Made by a program: the position numbers and the translations under genes. The notes beneath the pieces are model-generated. The model made no database searches. It was not told the origin of the DNA and was given only the letters and a program-made list of their open reading frames with translations. Positions 42,105-49,845 of a DNA stretch of 63,120 bases are shown in pieces; the first letter of the stretch is position 1, and each line of letters starts with the position of its first letter. Origin of the DNA: Acidobacteriota bacterium (GTDB lineage Bacteria > Acidobacteriota > Terriglobia > Acidiferrales > UBA7541). The DNA lies in NCBI GenBank assembly GCA_003223255.1, contig QHYJ01000016.1:1-63120 (forward strand), given 5' to 3'.

Positions 42105-44225
42105 CTAGCCCACCTTCGCCAGATGATACCGGCGCTGCCACTCTCCCGGGAGCATCCGCAAGACACGCTGCAATTCCTCACGTTGCGTTCTGTCATCGAC
42201 CAGAACGAACGCCTCTTTGCGCGCGAGTTCGAGCAGCTCGCGATCCCGCAAGGGACTCGCGATATGAAAGCCCAGTTCGCCGGATTGTCGCGTGCCAAAG
42301 AACTCTCCGGGGCCGCGAAGTTGCAAATCGGCTTCCGCAATCTCAAAGCCATTCGAAGTGCGCACCATGGTATCGAGCCGGGCGCGGGCTTCGTCGGTCA
42401 TTCGAAACGGCGCCACCAAAATGCAGTGCGACTTTTGCGCGCCGCGCCCGATGCGCCCGCGAAGCTGATGCAATTGCGCGAGGCCAAATCGCTCGGCATG
42501 CTCGATCACCATCACCGTGGCATTCGGCACGTCCACCCCGACTTCCACGACCGTGGTGCTCACCAGGATTTGCACTTCGTTGCGGTGAAACCGCTGCATG
42601 ACCTGGTCTTTCTCTTCGCTCGAAAGCCGCCCGTGGAGCAATCCGAGCCTCAGCTTGGGAAAAACTTCTTTCGAAAGCCGCTCGTATTCGTCGATGGCCG
42701 CTTTCAGCTCGAGCTTGGATTCTTCAATCACGGGGTAAACGATGTACGCCTGATGCCCCGCCGCCGCTTCGCGGCGAAGCGATTCCCAAACGCCGGGAAG
42801 ATGCGGCTCGGTGGTGACGCGTGTGACGATGGGCGTGCGGCCGGGCGGCAGTTCGTCCAGAACCGAAACGTCCAAGTCGCCGTAAAACGTGAGCGAAAGC
42901 GTGCGCGGAATCGGCGTGGCCGTGAGCACGAGAACATGCGGCGCATGGCCGTAGGAAGCCGCCTTGTCCATCAGCCGCTTGCGCTGCAGAACGCCGAAGC
43001 GGTGCTGCTCGTCAATGGCCACGAATCCGATGCGCGCGAATTGGACATTTTCTTCGATCAGCGCGTGCGTCCCGATGACCAGTTGCGCTTCGCCGGATCG
43101 GATGCGTTCGAGCGCGGCTTGCTTTTCGGCAGACTTCAGGCCATGGATGAGCAATTCGACCCGATAGCCCGCTTGGCCCAGAATCCGCCGCGCCGAAAGG
43201 AAGTGCTGAACCGCCAAAATTTCCGTAGGCGCCATGAGCGCCGCTTGCGTGCCGTTCTCGATGGAGATGACCGCGGCTTGCAACGCAATGATGGTTTTCC
43301 CGCTGCCGACGTCGCCCTGTAATAGGCGATTCATCGGCTCAGGCTTTTCCAGATCGGCCACAATTTCCGCGAGTACGCGTTTTTGCGCTTCGGTAGGCTT
43401 GAACGGGAGAATGCGTTTCAGCGCTTCGCGAATGCGGTCTTCGCGCACGCGAAAAGCTATGGCGTTTTCCTTTCGCTTGGTGCGGCGGTCTAAGCCCAGG
43501 CTGAGCTGATAGAGAAAAAATTCCTCAAAAATGAGCCGCTGCTGTGCGGGCGAGCGAAACGTGTTTAACGCATCGAGCGATTCTGTCGGCCCGGGGAAAT
43601 GCGCATGAACGAGGGCTTCGCCGCGGGGAGGATAGCGCAGCCGTGCGCGCAAGCCTTCCGGCAAAACATCCGGCGTCCGCGGATCGACCAGCTGCACGGC
43701 GGCGTACATGGCGCGGCGAATCTGCTTGGAGCTGAACGTGCCGACCGCTTCGTAAATCGGAACGATGCGCCCTACTTCCGTGGAATCCATCTCCTCACTG
43801 TTCAGCAGCTCGATTTGCGGATTGATCATTTCCAGCCGCGCGGGCCGCAGCCGGTCGATTTCCGCCTTCCCGTGAAGAATCAGGAGCTGGCCGGGTTTCA
43901 AGCGCCCTTCGAGATAGCCGCCGTGAAAAAATTTGCACGGCAGCAACCCGCCCGCCTCGTCCTCGACCAGCAAGTGATAGATGGCGTCGCGGCGGAAGCG
44001 CATGTTGCGGACGGCCTGACCGCTCATCACCCGGGCGCGAATGGTGTACGTGCCATTCGGCTGGATGTCTCTCACTTTCGAAAAGTGGATTCGGTCTTCG
44101 TACCGGAAGGGCAGGTAGCCGAGCAAATCCTCCAGCGTGTAGATGCCGCGTTCCGCGAGCAGTTGCGCGCGCTGCGGCCCAACACCTTTGATCATGCGCA
44201 CTTCCGTGCTGAGGCTCATGCCCAT
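42105..44225 (-). CDS. recG: ATP-dependent DNA helicase RecG
   Basis: RecG drives branch migration and reversal of stalled replication forks. The 706-residue protein starts directly with the wedge/OB-fold region (VRMIKGVGPQRAQLLAERGI, LEDLLGYLPFRYEDR). Walker A is LQGDVGSGKT, the DEAH-like box is AIDEQHRFGVLQR, and ATPIPRTL and VEVGVDVPNATVMVIEHAER mark the helicase core. The TRG-like C-terminus has LHQLRGRIGRGAQKSHCIL and EADLQLRGPGEFFGTRQSG. All sites look intact. It is divergently transcribed from the CPBP-like gene and runs toward rsmD. Confidence 0.96.
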   Translation of the reverse strand: MGMSLSTEVRMIKGVGPQRAQLLAERGIYTLEDLLGYLPFRYEDRIHFSKVRDIQPNGTYTIRARVMSGQAVRNMRFRRDAIYHLLVEDEAGGLLPCKFFHGGYLEGRLKPGQLLILHGKAEIDRLRPARLEMINPQIELLNSEEMDSTEVGRIVPIYEAVGTFSSKQIRRAMYAAVQLVDPRTPDVLPEGLRARLRYPPRGEALVHAHFPGPTESLDALNTFRSPAQQRLIFEEFFLYQLSLGLDRRTKRKENAIAFRVREDRIREALKRILPFKPTEAQKRVLAEIVADLEKPEPMNRLLQGDVGSGKTIIALQAAVISIENGTQAALMAPTEILAVQHFLSARRILGQAGYRVELLIHGLKSAEKQAALERIRSGEAQLVIGTHALIEENVQFARIGFVAIDEQHRFGVLQRKRLMDKAASYGHAPHVLVLTATPIPRTLSLTFYGDLDVSVLDELPPGRTPIVTRVTTEPHLPGVWESLRREAAAGHQAYIVYPVIEESKLELKAAIDEYERLSKEVFPKLRLGLLHGRLSSEEKDQVMQRFHRNEVQILVSTTVVEVGVDVPNATVMVIEHAERFGLAQLHQLRGRIGRGAQKSHCILVAPFRMTDEARARLDTMVRTSNGFEIAEADLQLRGPGEFFGTRQSGELGFHIASPLRDRELLELARKEAFVLVDDRTQREELQRVLRMLPGEWQRRYHLAKVG

Positions 44226-44359
44226 GGCTTACTCTTTATATCACTGCGGCGGGAGTGGATGCGGCAACCGCGAAGCTTGCGCCATCGCCCTGCGTACCGA
44301 TAGAGTGAGGGATTCGTGTTTCCTGCAAGCTGCGTCTCAGACGGGGAACGGAGGGGTGA

Positions 44360-46483
44360 GTGGCTGGTGAGCGACTGACTGGTTCGGAAAAGCGCGCGCT
44401 GCTTCTTTGGGTAGCGGCGGGAATCGTTGGCCTTTTCTTCGCCTACAAATATTTCTTCCAGGCGTTTCCCGAAGCTTCCGTCAATTTCCAGATTTCACGG
44501 GAAGAGGCGCTGTCGCGGGCTCAGAAATTCGTCACCGGCTTGGGCGAAAATGTCAGCGGCTACAAGTCTTCCATCATCTTCGACGTGGACGAAGACGCAA
44601 AAGTGTACCTGGAGCGCCAGGTGGGCTTGCGCGAAGCCAACCGGCTCATGTCGTCGGAGCTGAATATCTGGTATTGGGACGTGCGATTTTTCAAACCGCT
44701 TCAGGAAGAAGAGTTTGAAGCACGCGTTAGCCCAGCCGGGCAAATTGTTGGTTACGATCACAAAATCCAGGAAGCCCGCGCGGGAGCTAACCTCGAGCGG
44801 GCCGCGGCGCAATCCGTCGCCGAAAATTTCATCAGTGCGAAACTGGGTGTGAATCTCCGCGGCTGGGATGCTCTACCCGACGAAGCGAATTCCAAGAAGA
44901 AACCGAACCGCACGGATTGGGCGTTCACCTGGGAAAAACACGGCTTCCGCGCGAAAGATGCTCCGTATCGATTGCAAGTGACCGTGCAGGGCGACCGCGT
45001 CGGCGGGAGCGAAGAAATCCTCAAAGTTCCTGAAACCTGGCAACGCAGCTACCAGCGCCTGCGCTCGACCAACGACACGCTGACACTGGCCTTCAGCGTC
45101 CTCTACATTGCGTTACTTGTCCTGGCGGTCTGGTTTGGAATCAAGCTTACCCTTCAGGGACAAACCCGTTGGCGCGGGGCCATTTTGCTCGGGTTGCTGG
45201 TGGCCGCGCTGCTTTTCTTGCAGGGCCTGAACGATTGGCCCTTATGGAGCGCCAGCTACGATACAAGAGTTTCTTACAGTACCTTCCTGGCCGGGAAGCT
45301 GGGCAACGCGCTTTTGTTCGCGGTCCTGTCCGCGCTGACCATCACGATCGTGCTTCCAGGGGCGGAACCGCTTTACCGCTCCTGCTGGCCGGAACGTTTG
45401 CGGCTCTCCAAAACCTTCACGCTGCGCGGGTTGCGTTCAAAAGAGTTTTTCTCCGCAGCGGTGGTCGGCTTGTCCCTCGCGGCCGTGCACATTGGCTATG
45501 TGGTGGGATTCTATGTGGTGGCAAATTGGCTGGGCGCCTGGGCCCCGCAGGAAGTCAACTACCAGGAGTCGGTGAACACGCTCTTCCCGTGGATCTCCGC
45601 CGCGGCCATCGGGCTGCTGGCTGCGACCAACGAAGAATTCACTTTCCGCCTCTTTGCCGTTCCTTTTTTCGAGAAGTTTACAACGTCGCGCTGGCTTGCC
45701 GTGATTGTTCCGGCGTTTCTCTGGAGTTTTCTCCACTCCAACTATCCGCAGGAGCCCGCGTACATCCGGGGCATTGAGATCGGATTGATTGGCATGGTTG
45801 CGGGACTGGTTATGATGCGCTGGGGCATCCTCGCGACGCTCATCTGGCACTACACGGTGGACGCATCGCTCGTGGGTTTGTTCCTGCTGCGTTCGAACAG
45901 CCTTTATTTCAAGGTGTCCGGCGTGGTGGTGGCAGCTGCGGCCGTTGCGCCGCTTTTGTTTGCCGGCATCTCTTACCTGGCGCGCGGCGGATTCGAGGCG
46001 GATGAAGACTTGCGCAACAGCGCAACTCCGCGGCCAGACCTGGACCTGGCCATGGCTCAGCCCTCCAGCGTTTCTGCTGCAGCAACGCGGCGCTATGACG
46101 CCCTGGCGCCGGAAATGATCGCCTTTCTCGCCGTGTGCCTGCTCGCCGGAGCGCTCGTCAGTTGGCGGTTGAAGCCCGAATCCATCGGCGATTATTTGAA
46201 ACTGTCAGTGAATGCCAAGACGGTGCGCACCAAGGCGGACCAGATCCTCCGCGGACGTGGTGTGGATCCGAGTTCCTTCAAGTGCGCCGTGATATTCGCA
46301 GACATCGTGGACCCGTTCACGAACGAGTTTCTTCTTATGACAAACAAGTGCCGGGAGCCCTCTGGCAGGCGCGCTATTTCCGCGATAGCCAGCCCGAAGA
46401 GTACGCCGTCAAACTCCAGCCGGACGGTTCGCTCTTCGCGGTGCAACACAAAATCGCGGAAGACGCCGCCGGAGCTTCACTGA
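44360..46483 (+). CDS. CPBP-family membrane protease, first part of a very long frameshifted protein
   Basis: The GTG at 44360 has GGAGGGG close upstream. The N-terminal periplasmic-like region (residues about 35-235) follows one membrane helix. Then come several helices with the CPBP/CAAX-protease motifs: Glu425-Glu426...Arg430 (NEEFTFR), His459 (WSFLHSNY) and His497 (LIWHYTVDA). These match the EExxxR, FxxxH and HxxxN/D motifs of abortive-infection-like (type II CAAX) proteases. After about 46340 the frame is wrong and runs to a chance stop at 46483. The real continuation is in the next frame, from YDKQVPGALWQARYF. The complete protein would be about 1,155 residues, far longer than the 200-300 residues usual for CPBP enzymes. 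Confidence 0.82.
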   Translation: MAGERLTGSEKRALLLWVAAGIVGLFFAYKYFFQAFPEASVNFQISREEALSRAQKFVTGLGENVSGYKSSIIFDVDEDAKVYLERQVGLREANRLMSSELNIWYWDVRFFKPLQEEEFEARVSPAGQIVGYDHKIQEARAGANLERAAAQSVAENFISAKLGVNLRGWDALPDEANSKKKPNRTDWAFTWEKHGFRAKDAPYRLQVTVQGDRVGGSEEILKVPETWQRSYQRLRSTNDTLTLAFSVLYIALLVLAVWFGIKLTLQGQTRWRGAILLGLLVAALLFLQGLNDWPLWSASYDTRVSYSTFLAGKLGNALLFAVLSALTITIVLPGAEPLYRSCWPERLRLSKTFTLRGLRSKEFFSAAVVGLSLAAVHIGYVVGFYVVANWLGAWAPQEVNYQESVNTLFPWISAAAIGLLAATNEEFTFRLFAVPFFEKFTTSRWLAVIVPAFLWSFLHSNYPQEPAYIRGIEIGLIGMVAGLVMMRWGILATLIWHYTVDASLVGLFLLRSNSLYFKVSGVVVAAAAVAPLLFAGISYLARGGFEADEDLRNSATPRPDLDLAMAQPSSVSAAATRRYDALAPEMIAFLAVCLLAGALVSWRLKPESIGDYLKLSVNAKTVRTKADQILRGRGVDPSSFKCAVIFADIVDPFTNEFLLMTNKCREPSGRRAISAIASPKSTPSNSSRTVRSSRCNTKSRKTPPELH

Positions 46484-47826
46484 AAAAGGAAGAAGCCGTG
46501 GCGCGTGTGGGAAAGTATCTACGGGAAGAAAAGAAGCTGGACCTGAGACAGTGGACGCTGGTGGAAACGGATTCCGAAACGCGCCCCCACCGTGTCGATC
46601 ATTTGCTTACCTGGCAGCAGAACGATCCCATCGACTCGAATGCTTCTGCCGCAGCCGAGGCAGGCGGTCACGCGTACGTGCGCGTACGGGTGGCGGTGCT
46701 CGGCGAGGAAACCACCGACTATCGGCGCTCCTACTTCCGGCGTTCCGGTTCCGCCGACGAAGACGAGCCGGCCAGCGAGGGTTTCAGCACGTTCATCAAG
46801 ATTCCCGATGATTGGCGTCGCAAGCAGGAGGAAACCACACTGCCCCGCGAGGCGTTGACCTACAGTCCCATCGTGCTTGTGGTTGGCTTAGGCCTCACTG
46901 CGTTTATCATCTTCCTGGTAAATCTGCGCTCGGAGGCAGCCCGCGCGATTCCGTGGAAAAGGCTTTCCCTCTGGTCTGCCTGGAGCTTTGTTTCTTTTTA
47001 CCTGTCCTTTTTCCTGAACGACGAAATTGCGAATGCTATGAACTCGTACAACACAGCGATACCGCTCAAAACGTGGCTCGGGATACTTGCCCTCAAGGAG
47101 ATACTTGTCGGCCCACTCAATTTTGGTTTCCTGGTGCTTCTGTTCGGTGTTGCGTGGTATTACGCAAAGTTGGCGTTTGGCGAAGAGCGGCTTCCGGGCT
47201 GGGCAGGAATGCCAGGGAAATACTACCGCGATGCCTTGTGCATCGGCCTGGGAGGAACCGCCGGCCTGCTGGGATTGGAGCGGATTCTCGCCGCCGCTTC
47301 AATGCATTGGCCGACTATGCATCGCTACCTAGATGTTTCCTTCGGGCAGGACTTCGACGCGGTTTTTCCTGTGGCTTCGGTCCTTGGAGGGACTTTGCTC
47401 GGGGGTCTGAAAATGGCGGCCTATATTGTGCTCATCCCCTCCTTCATCGCGGCAAAAATCAAAAACGCTTGGCTTCGCGCTCTCCTGTTCCTCGTTGGCG
47501 TTCTGGCAGTCGTCGGCGGAGGTTGGGGCAGTCCTGTGGATTTTGCGAAGCAATTCCTGGCGCGGTTCATTCTTCTCGGCGTGTTGGTCTTCGGTGTGCG
47601 CTTCGTGATGCGCTTCAACCTGTTGGGATGCTTCCTGGTGATTGCCGGAATGGCACTGGTAAGTGGCGCTGCCGAGTTGCTGGCGCAACCGGATGCCTTC
47701 TTCCGCAGTAATGGCTACGCTGTCGTGCTCGTGATGGTTCTCCTGTTTGCCTGGCCCTTGGCCGCCTGGCGCATGAACTCTGCGCAGGAGCTTGCTCCAG
47801 GCGCAGGCTCTGGGGCAACCGCCTAA
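46342..47826 (+). CDS. Second part of the frameshifted CPBP-like membrane protein
   Basis: This frame continues the protein after a one-base change in the run TTTCTTCTTATGAC (about 46334-46347); the frame itself is open from 46135. It begins with a second periplasmic-type domain (ALWQARYFRDSQPEEYAVKL, YVRVRVAVLGEETTDYR), similar in style to the first half's N-terminal domain (ADKEIL- and VPETWQRSY-type ends; here IKIPDDWRRKQEE). Then come about eight membrane helices and no further CPBP motif. The full protein therefore has a repeated plan, extracytoplasmic domain plus helices, twice. It could be two subunits fused in evolution. With no start codon and ribosome-binding site near 46342, it is not likely to be translated separately. 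Confidence 0.78.
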   Translation, partial: KQVPGALWQARYFRDSQPEEYAVKLQPDGSLFAVQHKIAEDAAGASLKKEEAVARVGKYLREEKKLDLRQWTLVETDSETRPHRVDHLLTWQQNDPIDSNASAAAEAGGHAYVRVRVAVLGEETTDYRRSYFRRSGSADEDEPASEGFSTFIKIPDDWRRKQEETTLPREALTYSPIVLVVGLGLTAFIIFLVNLRSEAARAIPWKRLSLWSAWSFVSFYLSFFLNDEIANAMNSYNTAIPLKTWLGILALKEILVGPLNFGFLVLLFGVAWYYAKLAFGEERLPGWAGMPGKYYRDALCIGLGGTAGLLGLERILAAASMHWPTMHRYLDVSFGQDFDAVFPVASVLGGTLLGGLKMAAYIVLIPSFIAAKIKNAWLRALLFLVGVLAVVGGGWGSPVDFAKQFLARFILLGVLVFGVRFVMRFNLLGCFLVIAGMALVSGAAELLAQPDAFFRSNGYAVVLVMVLLFAWPLAAWRMNSAQELAPGAGSGATA

Positions 47827-48091
47827 GCCTAAGGGAAACAACTCAAGCCGAAGGGACCCGAGAACCCAGGCAGGCGCAGTCGCGGAAGAGCGGTCTTTCG
47901 GTGCCTTTCTCGAAACAAAATCCCCAGGATGGACGTCGTTACCAGGGAGGAGCTACGCTCACGCTTCGGGTATTCGTCCGTCCAATTTGGATGAACACCG
48001 CGGTAGCCAGCCTAAAGCGGAATGCAGAGTTTTGCTCTAACCTGTTGTTCTGCAATCGGTAAGTTGGCCACGCGCGAAAAGAAAGCGAAAC

Positions 48092-48769
48092 ATGCAGCTC
48101 CCCAGATGGGCTTTTGCCTTGGCCGATGAAAACGGTTGCTCGGGCAGCACCAATGCCGCCCTAGCCTCGGTGAACTCTCTGCCCAATCTCGACGAGCGCG
48201 CACTGTTGGCGGAAGCGCAAGCCGGCAACCGGGCCGCTTTCGAGGAATTGGTTCGCCGCTTCGACCGCGACGTCCTTCGCTTGGCCCTGAACCTGATGAA
48301 ACGCCCGGAAGACGCCCGCGACGTTTATCAGGAAGCTTTCCTCAAGGTTTACCGGAACCTGCACCGCTTCCGCTTCGAATGCAGCTTCTATACTTGGCTC
48401 TACCGTATCGTGACCAACGTCTGCTTGGACCATCTGCGCCGCCGCCAAGCGCGCCCCGAAGATCAGGCGCCGGAACCGAATCCCGGCCACCACGAAGAGG
48501 GCGTCACGGATTTTTTTGAACGCCAGCGCGAGCACCGGCCGACGTTGGACCCGGAACGTTCCATGATGGGGCTGGAAATCAAAGCCCGTATCGCCCGCGC
48601 CATGGAGCGCCTGTCGCCACGCGAACGCATTGTTTTTGAAATGAAGCACTATCAAGGCCTGAAGCTCCGCGCCATCGGCGACGCGCTCGGCACCACTGAG
48701 GAAACGGTGAAGAACTCTTTATTTCGCGCCACGCGCAAACTCCGCAACGAGTTGGGAGGTTTGCGATGA
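48092..48769 (+). CDS. ECF-family RNA polymerase sigma factor
   Basis: A 225-residue sigma factor with region 2 at residues about 48-118 (RAAFEELVRRFDRDVLRLAL, DARDVYQEAFLKVYRNLHRF, SFYTWLYRIVTNVCLDHLRR). A charged linker follows, then region 4 at about 165-220 (AMERLSPRERIVFEMKHYQG, LRAIGDALGTTEETVKNSLF). It is of the RpoE type. Its stop overlaps the start of the anti-sigma gene (ATGA), the normal arrangement for a sigma and anti-sigma pair. The following DUF4097 and PDZ genes are probable members of its regulon or operon, so an envelope-stress role is likely. The start is uncertain because the ribosome-binding site is weak. Confidence 0.92.
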   Translation: MQLPRWAFALADENGCSGSTNAALASVNSLPNLDERALLAEAQAGNRAAFEELVRRFDRDVLRLALNLMKRPEDARDVYQEAFLKVYRNLHRFRFECSFYTWLYRIVTNVCLDHLRRRQARPEDQAPEPNPGHHEEGVTDFFERQREHRPTLDPERSMMGLEIKARIARAMERLSPRERIVFEMKHYQGLKLRAIGDALGTTEETVKNSLFRATRKLRNELGGLR

Positions 48770-49260
48770 GCCCCTTCGAAAAGAAAATGAACTGCAAAGA
48801 TGTTGCGCCGCTTTTGGTTTTTTATGTTTGCGACGAAGTCTGTGAAGACGAACGGAAGTCGATCGAAACGCATCTGACAAACTGCAAGGCCTGCTCCGAA
48901 CAGCTGGCCGAGGAGAAAGAATTTCATTCCACGCTAGTCTCTGCTCCGCAAGCCGCCAACGAGCTAGATGCTTCTGGGATTCTCCTCTCACAATGCCGCA
49001 GTGAACGCGAGGAAGCTCTGGATGATCTTCATGCACCGCCGCTTCAGGAACATTGGCGGCCCTTCGGCTGGCTGCGCCGTAGGTGTTCTGGCCGGAACGC
49101 AAGTCGTTCCCTGGTTGCAACAGAATCCGAACACCACCGGCCAAGCCGTGAGAGTGCGCGCCCGTCAGCCGCTCACACCCGACCAGCTCTCCAACATGGT
49201 AGTCAGCGGCTTGACACCCTCACCGGGCTCAGATTCTCTCACCGTTCAACTCCAAGTTAG
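48766..49260 (+). CDS. Anti-sigma factor, zinc-finger N-terminal part (frameshifted)
   Basis: The ATG overlaps the sigma-factor stop codon. The first 100 residues have a zf-HC2-type anti-sigma domain: CKDVAPLLVFYVCDEVCEDE and HLTNCKACSEQLAEE give the His-x3-Cys-x2-Cys zinc site that binds the sigma factor. After HWRPFGWLRR (about 49080) the frame is wrong and ends by chance at 49260. The expected single membrane helix falls exactly at the break and is not seen intact. The downstream half, in another frame, is the next feature. Loss of the anchor would free or misroute the anti-sigma domain if the shift is real. Confidence 0.75.
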   Translation: MSPFEKKMNCKDVAPLLVFYVCDEVCEDERKSIETHLTNCKACSEQLAEEKEFHSTLVSAPQAANELDASGILLSQCRSEREEALDDLHAPPLQEHWRPFGWLRRRCSGRNASRSLVATESEHHRPSRESARPSAAHTRPALQHGSQRLDTLTGLRFSHRSTPS

Positions 49261-49804
49261 TGCCGAACAGCCGATGGTGCTCACAGGCAGGGTTGACGAT
49301 GCCAACATGCGCCAGGTGCTTACCTACGTGGTCGAAAACAGCGAGCGATTTGATGCCGGAGTGAGACTAGACTGCCTCGATGCGCTGAAAGCGGCGGCGG
49401 GCGACCAGCAAGTACGGGCGGCTCTGCTCAGCGCTGCGCGCAAGGACCAGAATCCGGCCGTCCGCCTGAAGGCTTTGGAAACTCTGCGCGACGCAGCAGG
49501 GGAAGATGATGTTCGCCAGACGCTGCTGGATGCGTTGGAGCATGACAGCAATCCGGGCGTGCGCGTGGAAGCGGTGAATTTGCTGGTGAATTCGTTAAAT
49601 GGCGAAGCCCCTGGCGCCGACACTGCTCAAGCGCCGGAAGGATCGGTCGTGGCCCCTACGCCTGCGCCCGGCACACAGGGCGACGAAGAGATCGACCATG
49701 TGGTGAAAGTGCTTCAGGAGTTGCAGCGCCGCGACCCGAGCCGCTACGTGCGGCTGCGCAGCGCCGCCGCATTGCGGCAGATTGGCCCGCGCGAAGTGCA
49801 GTAA
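48968..49804 (+). CDS. HEAT-repeat C-terminal part of the frameshifted anti-sigma protein
   Basis: This frame is open from 48968, but homology-like sequence begins only near 49070 (GCAVGVLAGTQVVPWLQQ), immediately after the break in the anti-sigma frame. It continues with a periplasmic region (VRARQPLTPDQLSNMVVSGL) and HEAT-type helical repeats at about residues 115-195 (ALLSAARKDQNPAVRLKALE, LLDALEHDSNPGVRVEAVNL) and at the C-terminus (PSRYVRLRSAAALRQIGP). A zinc-finger anti-sigma domain joined to periplasmic HEAT repeats is a plan seen in Acidobacteria. The repeats may sense or bind envelope proteins. Confidence 0.72.
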   Translation: MLLGFSSHNAAVNARKLWMIFMHRRFRNIGGPSAGCAVGVLAGTQVVPWLQQNPNTTGQAVRVRARQPLTPDQLSNMVVSGLTPSPGSDSLTVQLQVSAEQPMVLTGRVDDANMRQVLTYVVENSERFDAGVRLDCLDALKAAAGDQQVRAALLSAARKDQNPAVRLKALETLRDAAGEDDVRQTLLDALEHDSNPGVRVEAVNLLVNSLNGEAPGADTAQAPEGSVVAPTPAPGTQGDEEIDHVVKVLQELQRRDPSRYVRLRSAAALRQIGPREVQ

Positions 49805-49845
49805 TCGAGCGGCGGGAATCGTCAGAATGAGATTTTATTTCCGTG

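Noticed and set aside
42123-43322. Plus-strand frame of 399 codons
   Set aside because: Antisense to recG, which has all helicase motifs on the reverse strand.
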